Counted from the first letter of the stretch, positions 35,387-44,982 are shown. The stretch: DNA of 64,000 nucleotides from Fidelibacterota bacterium (GCA_020354025.1 CP070638.1:814006-878005), one strand, 5' to 3'. Notes: generated by a model not told the origin, from the sequence alone. Translations and numbers: made by a program.

Positions 35387-36937
35387 TTATATATTTACGC
35401 CGCCGACGGTTATTTTCGATACCTTCACCGTGGGCAGTCCCATGGAAGCGGGCACACGCTGGCTATTCTTCCCACAGGTCCAGCCGCCTTCTGCCATCTT
35501 GAAATCATCAGCGACCATAACGACGTTCCTCAGCACCTCCGGGCCGTTGCCGATGATATTCACGTCTTTTATCGGTTTGGTCAGTTTGCCGTTTTCAATG
35601 ATGTATCCGGACTTGACGTAGAAAGTGAAGTCGCCGGCGCCAATGAATACCTGGCCGTTGGTAAACTGTTCAGCATACAAGCCTTTCTTGACGCTGCGGA
35701 TGATCTCTTCCCGATTATGAGGTCCTGGTAGCATATAGGTGTTCCGCATGCGGGGTTGAGGAGCATAGCGGAAAGACTGACGTCGCCCGTTGCCGGTCGG
35801 ATCCATGCCGTAGTGGTGGGCGCTGATCCGGTCGTGCATGTAGCTTCGGAGGATACCGTCTTCCACCAGGAATGTTTTCTCCGTTTTATTCGCTTCGTCG
35901 TCTATATTGATCGATCCGCGAATATTCGGATTCGTACCGTCATCCACGATGGTGACAAATTTCTCAGCGATGGGCTTATTGAGCTTGTCAGAGTAGATGG
36001 AGATTTTCTTACGGTTGAAGTCTGCTTCCATGCCGTGGCCAATGGCTTCGTGGAGCAGAATACCGGAGCTGCCCGCGGCCATGACCATTTCCATCTCCCC
36101 GGCCTCGGGCTTCACCGCCGTGAACAGGTTCACGGTGCGGCGTACGGCTTCTTTGGCCAGACGGTCGGTTGTTTCCGGCGTGAAGAACTCGATGCCCCTG
36201 CGCCCGGACAGGTTGAATGAATTCTGTTCACGCTGACCGTTTTTCTCCGCGATACAGGAAACGTATATCGTACCCATGGGTTGGTAGTCATAGGATATTT
36301 TTCCTTCGGAAGTGGCTATCAGGATATACGAGGTCTGATCAACAAAAAAGATTCTGGACTTAATCACCCGTTTATCAAGGGTGAATACTTTATCGTTGAT
36401 TTTCTGCAGATAGGGAATCTTCCGGTCGATGGGGACTTTTTCCCAAGGAGTTTCAATGAGGTAATAATTCGGTGCTTCTTGCAGTTTCAGCTTGACCGGG
36501 GCTGTCATTTTCCTCGAATCGGCGATATTGGAGGCTGTCTCCGCGGCCAGCTTCATTGCTTTTGGCGAGATATCTTCGGTGAAGGAATAGCCCGTCTGTT
36601 CGCCCTTGAGTACCCGGATCCCGACACCGAGACTAACATCGCTGTAGGCACGGTTGACGGCATTGTCCTCCAGTCCGATATTATTACTGATCCTGTGCTG
36701 GAAGAAAACATCACAATAGTCACCGCCACGCGATAAGGCCGCGTCGATCACGTCACGTATGATCCGATCGCTTGCTTCGAAATGGGCATAGTAATCGCGC
36801 AGGCCCATATCACCGGCAGCAGTTGCGGCAAATGCCCTGGGCAAGTTGGATTTCAGGAAATAGGGAACCATGGCCACGCCAATAAGGCCTTTGGACCCCT
36901 TCTCAATAAAGTCTCGGCGTGAAATCCTGGCTTTCAT
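35387..36937 (-). CDS. tldD: TldD-family metalloprotease with Tat-type signal
   Basis: A 516-aa zinc protease subunit. The TldD zinc motif is HEAIGHGMEAD, preceded by GSSGIL; SVKKGLYAEQF and GDFTFYVKSGYIIENGKL are further family blocks. The N terminus is unusual: ARISRRDFIEKGSKGLIGVA with SRRDFI fits a twin-arginine signal, and the body starts only after residue about 40. AAGGAGG precedes the ATG. It should pair with the TldE-like protein encoded just downstream, which has no export signal. If the Tat signal works, the two would be in different compartments. Either the signal is a vestigial anchor, or the partner is carried along as a folded complex. Confidence 0.9.
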   Translation of the reverse strand: MKARISRRDFIEKGSKGLIGVAMVPYFLKSNLPRAFAATAAGDMGLRDYYAHFEASDRIIRDVIDAALSRGGDYCDVFFQHRISNNIGLEDNAVNRAYSDVSLGVGIRVLKGEQTGYSFTEDISPKAMKLAAETASNIADSRKMTAPVKLKLQEAPNYYLIETPWEKVPIDRKIPYLQKINDKVFTLDKRVIKSRIFFVDQTSYILIATSEGKISYDYQPMGTIYVSCIAEKNGQREQNSFNLSGRRGIEFFTPETTDRLAKEAVRRTVNLFTAVKPEAGEMEMVMAAGSSGILLHEAIGHGMEADFNRKKISIYSDKLNKPIAEKFVTIVDDGTNPNIRGSINIDDEANKTEKTFLVEDGILRSYMHDRISAHHYGMDPTGNGRRQSFRYAPQPRMRNTYMLPGPHNREEIIRSVKKGLYAEQFTNGQVFIGAGDFTFYVKSGYIIENGKLTKPIKDVNIIGNGPEVLRNVVMVADDFKMAEGGWTCGKNSQRVPASMGLPTVKVSKITVGGVNI

Positions 36938-37028
36938 ACACCCTCCTTATTCTCTTGATGTATATTGCCTGATATTTAAATCAAGATAATTAATTAAAAA
37001 CATTTTTCCAAGGTATTCGTGTAGTATA

Positions 37029-38345
37029 TCAGCCCCTTACAGCCCAGCGGAGAATGTTGCTGAATTTAGGGGGCTGGCCCTGCATCAGAATACCCACCCG
37101 GAAGATGCGCCCTCCCACCCAAACGGAAATCACTGCTAACAGAAACACTTCCGCCAGGCCAACCCAAGGCTGCCACCCGGGAATTCCAACCGGGGAACTC
37201 AGCCTGAGGATCATCAGCATGGGGGTAAAGGGCGGGAATAGCGAGAGCCCGGTCGCGAATGTACTATTAGGTGCTTGTAGAATAGGCACCAGCAGGAACA
37301 TGGGTATAATGAGCGGAACCATGGCCGGGAAGGTCAGGTTCTGGGCATCTTTCGCATCGTTGCATGCCGAACCCAATGCGGCAAATCCGGATCCCGTCAT
37401 GAAGATCGTCAATACCATATAAGCGAATATCCAAGGCAACACCTCGAGAGGTATTTTATCCACCACGTCCATACGATAGACTGCGATGATCCCCAAGATC
37501 GAATACACCGACAGCGCTGTCAGCGATACTGCCACTCCACCTATTATCTTGCCCATCATGAATTGGAAGGGCCGCATGGAACCGAGAATAACTTCGGCGA
37601 TACGGAGGGTTTTCTCTTCCATCACGGCGTTAAGCAGTGGTATGGCGCCCATCATGATCATCATAAACATGAGCATGAGCATAAAGATCGGCGTCATAAT
37701 CGTCTCCAGCTCGTTAGTGCTCTGAGCTTCGCTGATCTCGCCGGTATCCTTATCCAGGGAGACCGGGGCGACCGGCTCCACGTTGATCCAGGCAAGCACA
37801 TTTTCCGTTTCCTCCTCGTCCACACCGGTGTTCGCCAACCTTAGACGACGGAGGTAGTCGTTGATGGTCCCGGTCAGCCAGCCGCGGATTTCGTCAATGG
37901 CAGCGTTTTCCCCGTAGTAACGGATACGGGCGGCTTCCCAGTCCTTGCCGGGATTAAGCACCTCCGAGCCGATCTCAATGAAAGCGTGAAGCTCTCGAGC
38001 CCGCACCCGGTCTGACAATGCCAATCGCTGGGCGGCGGGATCAGATGCGGAAGAGGGGATAACCTCGATCAGGTAGGCTGGCTTGACTTTCTTCCCACTT
38101 TCCTGGTCGTATACTACGGCACTATTGCGGGCCTCCGTCGCCGACACCAACATCTCCGCTACTACTTCTGAACGATCCACTACCGCGATGCGCTTATCGG
38201 CCGTATCCACCTTACCCTGGAAGAGGACCATGGCGATAATGCTCCCACTCATCATAACGGGTGCCAGTGCCAGACCGATGATGAAACCCTTGGTGCGTAC
38301 CGAGGCCCTGTATTCGCGACGGGCTAGTCTAAGTATCTTGCGCAT
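37029..38345 (-). CDS. ABC-2 type exporter permease (NatB-like)
   Basis: A 438-aa membrane protein. The first helix follows RKILRLARREYRASVRTKGF, a large extracytoplasmic loop spans about residues 45-190, and five further helices come in the C-terminal half (including MFMMIMMGAIPLLNAVMEEK, the conserved EKxxR-type turn at EEKTLRIAEVILGSM). This is the layout of NatB/ABC-2 sodium- or drug-exporting permeases. The start ATG 38345 lies inside the end of the ATPase gene (17-nt overlap), typical of coupled transporter subunits. The exported substrate is unknown. Confidence 0.88.
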   Translation of the reverse strand: MRKILRLARREYRASVRTKGFIIGLALAPVMMSGSIIAMVLFQGKVDTADKRIAVVDRSEVVAEMLVSATEARNSAVVYDQESGKKVKPAYLIEVIPSSASDPAAQRLALSDRVRARELHAFIEIGSEVLNPGKDWEAARIRYYGENAAIDEIRGWLTGTINDYLRRLRLANTGVDEEETENVLAWINVEPVAPVSLDKDTGEISEAQSTNELETIMTPIFMLMLMFMMIMMGAIPLLNAVMEEKTLRIAEVILGSMRPFQFMMGKIIGGVAVSLTALSVYSILGIIAVYRMDVVDKIPLEVLPWIFAYMVLTIFMTGSGFAALGSACNDAKDAQNLTFPAMVPLIIPMFLLVPILQAPNSTFATGLSLFPPFTPMLMILRLSSPVGIPGWQPWVGLAEVFLLAVISVWVGGRIFRVGILMQGQPPKFSNILRWAVRG

Positions 38346-39249
38346 GACTTTCCTCCTCGGCCTCGGGGGCGGCGATACGGACAAAAATATCGTGGAGAGA
38401 GGGTCGGGCGACCTCGAAGCTCGTGATCCGGGTGCGGGATATAACGGCCGCCAGGACCTGCTGTGGGTCGTATCCCCTGGTCATCCGCAGTTCCTGGAGC
38501 TGTCCGAAGTCGTTGATCTTCTCGATCCCATCCAGGTTTTGGAGTGCCTTGGCGTCATCCTCGGTGCGGATGCGGATCGTGTCGCTGCCGTACTCATCCT
38601 GGATGGCCGTCAGAGTGCCGTCAAGGACCTTGCGACCCTTGTGGATCATAAAGATATAGTCGCACATGCGCTCCGCCACGTTCATATCGTGAGTGCTGAA
38701 GATCACGGTTGTACCCTGGGCACGTATCTCCAGAATTGCTTCTCTAATTACGTCGGTATTAACCGGGTCCAGACCGGTGAAGGGCTCATCCAGTATGATC
38801 AAATCGGGCAGGGAAACCACGGCAGCGATGAATTGGACCTTCTGGCTCATGCCTTTGCTGAGGGTCTCCACCCTCTTGTTGGCCCAATTGGATAGATCAA
38901 GTCGCTCCAGCCAGCGGTCGACATCCCGTCGGAGGCCCTTGCCATTCTTCAGCTCCCCGTAGAACTGCAACAGCTCCCGCACCTTCATTTTCTTGTATAG
39001 GCCGCGCTCTTCCGGCAGGTAGCCGATACGATCGGTGCCAGCTCCCTGGAGCTCCTCGCCAAAGACCAGTATAGTTCCGGAGTCGGGCCAGAATATGTTC
39101 ATGATCATACGCAGGGTGGTGGTTTTACCGGCGCCGTTGGGGCCGATAAAGCCGTAGATGCTGCCCTGGGGAACAGAGAGCGAGAGGTTATCCACGGCGG
39201 TAACCTGGCCAAAGGTTTTAGTCACCTGCTCGATATCGACAGTGTTCAT
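38329..39249 (-). CDS. ABC transporter ATP-binding protein (NatA-like)
   Basis: A 306-aa ATPase for the permease encoded downstream. Walker A is GPNGAGKTTTLRM, the signature is ETLSKGMSQKVQF, Walker B is LIILDEPFTGLD, and the switch His is FSTHD. The C-terminal 80 residues form the extension typical of NatA/CcmA-type exporters of the ABC-2 class. It overlaps the permease start by 17 nt. Both together would form a two-component exporter (two of each chain). Confidence 0.93.
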   Translation of the reverse strand: MNTVDIEQVTKTFGQVTAVDNLSLSVPQGSIYGFIGPNGAGKTTTLRMIMNIFWPDSGTILVFGEELQGAGTDRIGYLPEERGLYKKMKVRELLQFYGELKNGKGLRRDVDRWLERLDLSNWANKRVETLSKGMSQKVQFIAAVVSLPDLIILDEPFTGLDPVNTDVIREAILEIRAQGTTVIFSTHDMNVAERMCDYIFMIHKGRKVLDGTLTAIQDEYGSDTIRIRTEDDAKALQNLDGIEKINDFGQLQELRMTRGYDPQQVLAAVISRTRITSFEVARPSLHDIFVRIAAPEAEEESHAQDT

Positions 39250-39475
39250 AGATTGTTACCCTGAATATCAGTTAAATAATGAATCAGTTATTCGGAGAGA
39301 ATGACGCAAAGAATACAACGGTATAAGGTTGGCTCTCAATACATATTCTCCGCATATGTCAGCTGCGATAGCACCATCGGTTATCCTCCCGGATAGGCGT
39401 GAAAAAATTCCGTGCCCTTTAGACAAAGGGTTAATGAATCTGGTTGTCAAGATTCGGTTGCGCTGCCTATGGCCC

Positions 39476-40894
39476 CTAATATTCCAGCACTACCACTGAG
39501 GCCAGCGGGTCGGGGGCCTCGGGTGGCAGCGACACGGCGATACCCGCATCGGACTGCTCGACCTTCAGTGGCTGGCGTCCCGTGGTGGTAAACAGGTAGA
39601 CCTTTGTGACCAGATCCTCTATCGGGGGAACATGCAGCGTCCCATCCTGCGGCCACTCGAACACGTGGGCATACAGCCGGCCTGGTTTCTGGGTGAAGCG
39701 CCCCCACGCAGGTTGTTCGAACGGGCTGGCCTGGGTCTCGTAGATTGCTTCGCCGTTGACATTCATCCACCGGCCCATTTCCTTTAGGCGCTCCACGCTG
39801 GGCTGTGGAATCAGACCTTCGGCGGTGGGGCCTACGTTCAGCAGGTAGTTGCCGCCCTTGGAGGTGATGTCGATCAAGTTGCGCACCAGGGTCTCGGTTA
39901 ACTTCCAGTTGTGGTCAAAGGACTTGAAGCCCCAGGTATCGTTCATGGTCATGCAGCTCTCCCAGTCCACTCCGGGCAGCCCAGTGGCGGGGATCTCCTG
40001 CTCTGGCGTACCGAAGTCGCCAGCGGCTTCCGGGCCTTTGCTCATCCCAGCCATGCCTTCCCGACCCTTGCCAACGCGGTTGTTGATAATGATGCCGGGC
40101 TTTAGTCCACGGACATAATTGTACAGGTCCTTGCCGTCCTCCGGCAACCACCAATCCACCCACTCGCCATCGAACCACAATACCGACGGATTATAATTGG
40201 TGATCAGCTCCTTCAGCTGCCCTTTCATGTAGGTGACGTATTCGGCCTTACGGTCTTCGTGAATTCTGTTGCGGGCATGTCCGCTGCGCGGGTTTTCCGC
40301 TTCCGGATCTACGTACTGGGCAGGGTGATGCCAGTCCAGGATAGAGTGATAGAAGCAGAGCTTCACTCCCTGCCGCTGACACTCCCGTGCTAATTGCCCA
40401 AGGATGCACTTCCCATATGGTGTACGGTCCACGATGTCGTAGTCGGAGACCTGCGAGTTCCACAGGCTGAAGCCGTCGTGGTGTTTCGACGTGATTACTA
40501 TGTACTTCATGCCGGCGTCTTTGGCAATGCTGACCCACTCAGCCGGGTCGAACTTCACAGGATTGAACTGCTGTGTCAGTGGTTCGTACTCGGGAATGGG
40601 GATGTTGGCTGTGGCCATGATCCATTCGCCGATGCCCTGAATCTGCTCACCTTTCCAGGTGCCGGCGGGCACAGCGTAAAGTCCCCAGTGGATAAACATG
40701 CCGAAGCGCGCCTCGCGCCACCACGCCATGCGGACGTCACGTTCCTGCTGGGATTCCTGGAGGTAGTCCTTGGGGATAGACTTACCTGTGCAAGCGATCT
40801 GGACCAAGAGACCGGTCAATAGCAGTCCGACGAGGATCATGGAGCGAAGGTTGTTTATACTGCGGACTCTCAGGTAAAAGACAGGCTTGATCAT
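39476..40894 (-). CDS. alpha-L-fucosidase (GH29), lipoprotein
   Basis: A 472-aa retaining fucosidase that removes terminal alpha-L-fucose from glycans. The N terminus holds a signal with lipobox ([17 protein letters not shown]). The TIM barrel shows GH29 phrases: [35 protein letters not shown], and [13 protein letters not shown], whose Asp is the expected nucleophile. [16 protein letters not shown] comes before the C-terminal beta domain. A GGAGG site lies 9 nt before the ATG. It is a single gene, probably part of the organism's extracellular glycan utilisation set along with the GH2 and GalM genes 10 kb away. Confidence 0.92.
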   Translation of the reverse strand: MIKPVFYLRVRSINNLRSMILVGLLLTGLLVQIACTGKSIPKDYLQESQQERDVRMAWWREARFGMFIHWGLYAVPAGTWKGEQIQGIGEWIMATANIPIPEYEPLTQQFNPVKFDPAEWVSIAKDAGMKYIVITSKHHDGFSLWNSQVSDYDIVDRTPYGKCILGQLARECQRQGVKLCFYHSILDWHHPAQYVDPEAENPRSGHARNRIHEDRKAEYVTYMKGQLKELITNYNPSVLWFDGEWVDWWLPEDGKDLYNYVRGLKPGIIINNRVGKGREGMAGMSKGPEAAGDFGTPEQEIPATGLPGVDWESCMTMNDTWGFKSFDHNWKLTETLVRNLIDITSKGGNYLLNVGPTAEGLIPQPSVERLKEMGRWMNVNGEAIYETQASPFEQPAWGRFTQKPGRLYAHVFEWPQDGTLHVPPIEDLVTKVYLFTTTGRQPLKVEQSDAGIAVSLPPEAPDPLASVVVLEY

Positions 40895-41140
40895 TTTGAA
40901 TTCCTCCGTGCTTTTTGTACTAAAGAGACCGGCTAACTGAAAGTCGCAGGTCGGTCGGTTGTGTGATGCTTAGAGCAGGCATATTCCGGGCAGGCTCTCC
41001 TAAATCTCAGCGGGGAAATCCCTGGCCTGGTACGAAGTTTAGGCTTTTTTGCATTATCAAAGCATGACTTTTTTCTCTGCTGATCTGCTGTCGATCGAAA
41101 ATAAATCGAATCGTCTCCCGTCGACAAAAGGAAAAATTGT

Positions 41141-41167
41141 TAAAGAATCTAGCCCGGACGCCGATAG
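41141..41167 (+). promoter_or_regulatory. sigma-28 (FliA) promoter of flagellin gene
   Basis: TAAAGAAT, 11 nt, GCCGATAG: close match to the sigma-28 consensus TAAAGTTT-N11-GCCGATAA, with the exact spacing. Transcription would begin near 41175, giving a leader of about 150 nt before the flagellin ATG. Confidence 0.85.
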
Positions 41168-41227
41168 GGTATGCAGAAAGCACAAGGAGATCAGCGCTGC
41201 CGCAACCGCGCTGATGTGCAAAAGCGA

Positions 41228-41263
41228 GAGCATCGGAGTGATAAAGCGATAGAACCGATGCTC
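41228..41263 (+). promoter_or_regulatory. hairpin in flagellin 5' leader
   Basis: GAGCATCGG pairs perfectly with CCGATGCTC (9 bp, 18-nt loop), about 60 nt ahead of the flagellin start codon and well clear of AAGGAGG. May affect mRNA stability or regulator binding. Confidence 0.45.
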
Positions 41264-41323
41264 GGATGACAAAAACAAGCCGCTGGGCAAGGATGCCCAC
41301 GCTCATGAAACAAGGAGGAAATC

Positions 41324-42145
41324 ATGAGCTTCACTCGAATCAACGCCAACCTATCAGCGCTAGCATCCTACAACGAACTCCTAAAAACGAATCGTACGGT
41401 CAGTAAAGGATTGCTGCGACTGTCTTCGGGCAAGCGGATCAACTCGGTGGGCGATGACCCGGCGGGTTTTTCATTAGCTCGATCAATTGAATCACGTCGG
41501 CGTTCACTTTCACAAGCGCTCAGAAACGTGGAAACAGCCAAGAACGTCCTCAGCATCGCCGAGGGTGGCTACCTGGCTATTGCCGGCATTCTCCAGGTAA
41601 TCAAAGAGAAGGCAGTACAGGCCGCGGATGACAGCTACAACCCCGATCAGAAAGCCGCGATCCAGGGGCAGATTGACGCCCTTATCAGCGAGATCGACGA
41701 CATCGTGGAAGAAACCGAGTTCCAGGGAACGATGCTGATCGACGGCTCCTTAGCCAATGCCGTATTCCAGACTGGCGCCGCAGCCGGTGACGTTTTCAGC
41801 GTCTCCTTAAGCGATGCGGATTCGGCCGCGCTATCGGTCAACGCTCTGTATGTTTCAGATGCTGGGTCCGCTTCCCAAGCCATCTATGATGTGGATGATG
41901 CCATCAACACCCTCAATGTCGCCGCCCAGAGGGTGGGTGAATACATGCTCCGGTTAGATAACAAGGAGCAAACACTGGCGATAGCTGTGGCTAACATCGA
42001 GGCCACTCGGAGTCGGATCGAGGACGCTGATTTCGCGAAAGAGCAGATGGACCTCATACGAAGTCAGATTATCCAGCAAACGGGATTTGCAGCATTCGGA
42101 CAGGCTAATGCGGCACCCCAGCTGGTCCTATCGCTCTTCGCATAG
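41324..42145 (+). CDS. flagellin
   Basis: A 273-aa flagellin, the filament subunit. The N-terminal D0/D1 helices (SFTRINANLSALASYNELLK, LRLSSGKRINSVGDDPAGFS) and the C-terminal helix (QTGFAAFGQANAAPQLVLSLF) are well conserved, and the variable central domain is very short, giving one of the shorter flagellin sizes. It is exported unfolded by the flagellar type III apparatus, so no signal peptide is expected. No other flagellar gene is in the window. AAGGAGG precedes ATG, the sigma-28 promoter lies 157 bp upstream and a strong terminator follows, so the gene is a stand-alone unit. An N-terminal DDPAGFSLAR and LSALASYNEL fit FliC rather than FlgL. Confidence 0.93.
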   Translation: MSFTRINANLSALASYNELLKTNRTVSKGLLRLSSGKRINSVGDDPAGFSLARSIESRRRSLSQALRNVETAKNVLSIAEGGYLAIAGILQVIKEKAVQAADDSYNPDQKAAIQGQIDALISEIDDIVEETEFQGTMLIDGSLANAVFQTGAAAGDVFSVSLSDADSAALSVNALYVSDAGSASQAIYDVDDAINTLNVAAQRVGEYMLRLDNKEQTLAIAVANIEATRSRIEDADFAKEQMDLIRSQIIQQTGFAAFGQANAAPQLVLSLFA

Positions 42146-42179
42146 ACGCACCAGCACAACCAGTTGGGGCTCCTCCAGA

Positions 42180-42207
42180 GGAAACCCGGCCGTATGGCCG
42201 GGTTTCC
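42180..42207 (+). terminator. rho-independent terminator after flagellin
   Basis: Perfect 12-bp stem GGAAACCCGGCC / GGCCGGGTTTCC around GTAT, 34 nt after the flagellin stop. The T-tract is short (TTGCTATT). Confidence 0.8.
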
Positions 42208-42267
42208 TTGCTATTAGGAGGTGACCGTTATACCAGAAAAGCTGGTGAAGGTAGAGGTATCTTCCCG

Positions 42268-42906
42268 TCAGACGCCGCGCTTGCCTGGCCCCCAGATAGC
42301 CGTGTGCAGCTGCAGCTGGAGGCGGGCCTGAAGCCTATCTTTCAGGAGCCACCCCGCCAGGGTCCGGGGCTCCAGTATCCCGAATACAGGTGAGATCAGG
42401 ATTGTGTGGCGCCCGGCAAGGCCGTACTCTTCGATACGTGCCCGGGTCCAGTCATAATCAGCCCGATCGCCGATGACGAACTTGACCTCGTCGTGGGGGG
42501 CCAGGTCGTCCAGGATGGACCACAGGTTGTTCATTACCATGCCGGAGAGGGGAGCCTTAAAGTCCACGATCTTGATGACTGGCTGGGGTACCTGCTTGAT
42601 GGGCAGAGAACCGCCGGTCTCCAGCATTACCTCGTACCCTTCGGCCAGCAGCCGCTCCATCAGGTCGATAGCTTCGGGCTGCATGAGGGGCTCCCCGCCG
42701 GTGACCTCCACCAGACCGCAGCCGTATATCGCTACCTGCTCCATTACCTGATCTACTGTCAGCTCCTTGCCCTCGTAGAAAGCGAACTCGGTATCGCACC
42801 AGGCGCAGCGCAGGTTGCAGCCAGTGAGACGCACGAACACGCACGGCCGCCCGGCGTGGGTGGACTCCCCTTGAATACTGTGGAAGATTTCGTTTACCTT
42901 CAGCAT
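42268..42906 (-). CDS. queE: 7-carboxy-7-deazaguanine synthase
   Basis: QueE is the radical SAM enzyme that converts 6-carboxytetrahydropterin to 7-carboxy-7-deazaguanine in queuosine and other deazapurine synthesis. At 212 aa it has the normal compact size. The N terminus NEIFHSIQGESTHAGRPCVF is the family hallmark, and CNLRCAWC (CX3CX2C) binds the iron-sulfur cluster. VEVTGGEPLMQ is the GGE-type SAM motif. Other queuosine genes (queC, queD, queF) are not nearby; folE at 44983 provides the shared GTP-cyclohydrolase step. No clear ribosome site precedes the ATG. Confidence 0.93.
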   Translation of the reverse strand: MLKVNEIFHSIQGESTHAGRPCVFVRLTGCNLRCAWCDTEFAFYEGKELTVDQVMEQVAIYGCGLVEVTGGEPLMQPEAIDLMERLLAEGYEVMLETGGSLPIKQVPQPVIKIVDFKAPLSGMVMNNLWSILDDLAPHDEVKFVIGDRADYDWTRARIEEYGLAGRHTILISPVFGILEPRTLAGWLLKDRLQARLQLQLHTAIWGPGKRGV

Positions 42907-42956
42907 GCTGTGGGTGTGGAATTTAGGTTAATATTTCCTGTTGGGGCTGGGAAGAA

Positions 42957-43030
42957 AACCACAAGGAAGCCAAGGACGCGAAGGTATTCTAGCCATGAAT
43001 TGACACGAATCAGTGCCGAGCCGAGCGAGA
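42957..43030. repeat. possible dispersed AT/GA-rich repeat remnant
   Basis: The spacer before the MBL gene contains ACCACAAGGAAGCCAAGGA and GCCATGAATTGACACGAAT. These words recall dispersed ACGAAGG / GAATTCACACGAAT repeats known from environmental genomes. Only one copy is present here. The rest of 42907-43233 shows nothing else. Confidence 0.25.
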
Positions 43031-43233
43031 GGGCACTGAATGCAAAGACAAGTGGCAGTGACAGCAACAATGGCAGGTGCTAAATTCGGGCAAAACCTGG
43101 CAGAATAATGAGCTCACAATTATGTTGGTCCAATACCGAGCGGCGACCATACGACAAGCGAAATATGAAATCCTGACAGCTGATAGCTGAAGATTAATTG
43201 CGGAATGCTAACTGCCTACTATCACTGACTATT

Positions 43234-44091
43234 ATGATTAGCCCTCTTGACCTAGGCTCCTGGACCATCCGTCCCCTGCACTCCGGCACGTTCGGGCTGG
43301 ACGGCGGGGCCATGTTCGGGTCGGTGCCAAGGGTGCTGTGGGAGCGCACCAACCCCGCCGACGAGGCCAACCGCATCAAGCTGGCCTGCCGCCACCTACT
43401 CATCGACAACGGTCATAGACGCGTCCTGGTGGATGCCGGTATGGGCAACAAATTAAGCGAGAAAGAGGTGCGCATCTTCCGCATCGAGCAGCCGGAGGAT
43501 GCCCTGGATGCCGCCCTGAAAGAAGTAGGTTTAAGTAGCGAAAAGGTGACCGACGTGATTCTTACGCACCTGCATTTCGACCACGCGGGCGGGGCGACCA
43601 TAATTGAGGGGGGCGAGATCGTGCCTGCCTTCCCCAACGCCACCTACTACACCCAGCGGGCCCAGTGGGAACTGGCCAAAAGCCCCAGCCTCAAAGACCG
43701 GGCCAGCTTCATCCAGGACGACTTCATCCCCCTGGAGCACCACGGCCGACTGCAGATCCTCGACGGCCCGGGCGAAATCGCCCCCGGCATTAATATCCTG
43801 GTAAGCGACGGTCATACCGATGGCCACCAGATGGTAAAGGTCACGGGGGGAGGGGAGACAGCGGTCTTCATGGGGGATACAATACCCACCACCACCCACC
43901 TGCGCCTGCCCTTCATCATGGGCTACGACCTGCGTCCCCTCCAGACGCTAGAAGAGAAGCAGAAGCTTCTGGCTCAAGCCGCTAAGGAGGGCTGGTGGCT
44001 GTTCTTCGATCACGATCCCGCTGTGCCTGGTATTAAGGTCAAACCGGGTGAGAAGGATTATGAGATCGTCGAGCGATATGGGGGCCTCTGA
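43234..44091 (+). CDS. MBL-fold metallo-hydrolase
   Basis: A 285-aa metallo-beta-lactamase-fold hydrolase. The metal-binding motif HLHFDHAGG is complete; VLVDAGMGNKL precedes it, VSDGHTDGHQMVKV gives the next His, and FFDHD is near the C terminus. The architecture (N-terminal strand, long insert between the motif and the second His) resembles the broad group that includes AHL lactonases and glyoxalase-like enzymes; the true substrate is unknown. I start at ATG 43234 because the extra codons from TTG 43198 carry no recognisable protein. Nth follows after 37 bp and may be in the same transcript. Confidence 0.85.
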   Translation: MISPLDLGSWTIRPLHSGTFGLDGGAMFGSVPRVLWERTNPADEANRIKLACRHLLIDNGHRRVLVDAGMGNKLSEKEVRIFRIEQPEDALDAALKEVGLSSEKVTDVILTHLHFDHAGGATIIEGGEIVPAFPNATYYTQRAQWELAKSPSLKDRASFIQDDFIPLEHHGRLQILDGPGEIAPGINILVSDGHTDGHQMVKVTGGGETAVFMGDTIPTTTHLRLPFIMGYDLRPLQTLEEKQKLLAQAAKEGWWLFFDHDPAVPGIKVKPGEKDYEIVERYGGL

Positions 44092-44128
44092 CGGATTCGT
44101 CAGAGCTGGAATGATCGCTTCATAAGTC

Positions 44129-44794
44129 ATGACGACGGAAAGCAAGGCTCAGAAGAGTAAGCGGGCGGTCGAGATCAACCGACGGCTGACGCGGGAGTAT
44201 CCCGGTGTTGCCACTGCCCTGATGCACGAGAATGCTTACCAGCTGATGGTGGCCACCATCCTATCGGCCCAGTGCACTGACAAACGGGTGAATATGGTAA
44301 CGCCCGCTTTTTTCGCCGCTTACCCCGATACCAGGATCCTGGCTGAAGCGTCGCTTGAGGACATCGGCGAGGCCATCCGCTCCACCGGCTTCTTCAATGC
44401 CAAGGCTAGGAATCTGAAGGGCATGGCCGAGGCAGTGGTGCGGGAACACGGAGGGGAAATCCCCGGGAACATGGACGAGTTGACCCGGCTGCCCGGTGTA
44501 GGCCGCAAGACGGCCAACGTCATCCTGGGGAACGCTTTCGGTATTCCCGGTGTCGTGGTGGATACCCATATGCTGCGGCTGAGTAATCTGCTGGGTATTG
44601 CTGAGGGGCGGGACGCTGAGAAGGTGGAACGGACTCTAATGGAGCTCCTGCCGCCGGAGGAGTGGACCATGTTCAGCCACCGGATCATCGAGCACGGGCG
44701 CAGGGTGTGCGTTGCCCGGCGGCCGCGGTGCGGAGAGTGTGTCCTTTTTGAGCTGTGTCCCTCGGCAAGAGGGCCCGAAAGCGGAAACGGCTGA
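44129..44794 (+). CDS. nth: endonuclease III (DNA glycosylase/AP lyase)
   Basis: Removes oxidised pyrimidines and cleaves abasic sites in base-excision repair. The helix-hairpin-helix is LPGVGRKTANVILGN, containing the catalytic Lys; the catalytic Asp is in VVVDTHMLRLSN. The C-terminal [4Fe-4S] site is CVARRPRCGECVLFELC (CX6CX2CX5C). At 221 aa the length is normal. It precedes folE by about 190 bp, and endonuclease IV, also a repair enzyme, lies two genes on. Confidence 0.95.
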   Translation: MTTESKAQKSKRAVEINRRLTREYPGVATALMHENAYQLMVATILSAQCTDKRVNMVTPAFFAAYPDTRILAEASLEDIGEAIRSTGFFNAKARNLKGMAEAVVREHGGEIPGNMDELTRLPGVGRKTANVILGNAFGIPGVVVDTHMLRLSNLLGIAEGRDAEKVERTLMELLPPEEWTMFSHRIIEHGRRVCVARRPRCGECVLFELCPSARGPESGNG

Positions 44795-44982
44795 CACCCT
44801 GCGAATATCCCAGAATAAAGACCATGGCCGGGAAATGGTTCCGGCGGTAAATTTTAAATCTCAAAATAATGCAAGTATTACGGCTGCGTTGATGAAGCAA
44901 TCCATATCGAGCACCACCGGTCGCTACAATAATCAGTGCAAGCGAATCTCGCCAGCGTCCCTATATAAGGACTCAAAGAATT

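Larger units (their letters stand above)
40895..41323. other. intergenic region with flagellin promoter and leader
   Basis: 429 bp between divergent genes. Contains the sigma-28 promoter and leader hairpin listed separately; the rest shows no gene. Confidence 0.6.

Noticed and set aside
38083-38895. 270-aa plus-strand frame over the ABC exporter genes
   Set aside because: Overlaps two well-conserved genes and has no recognisable domain.
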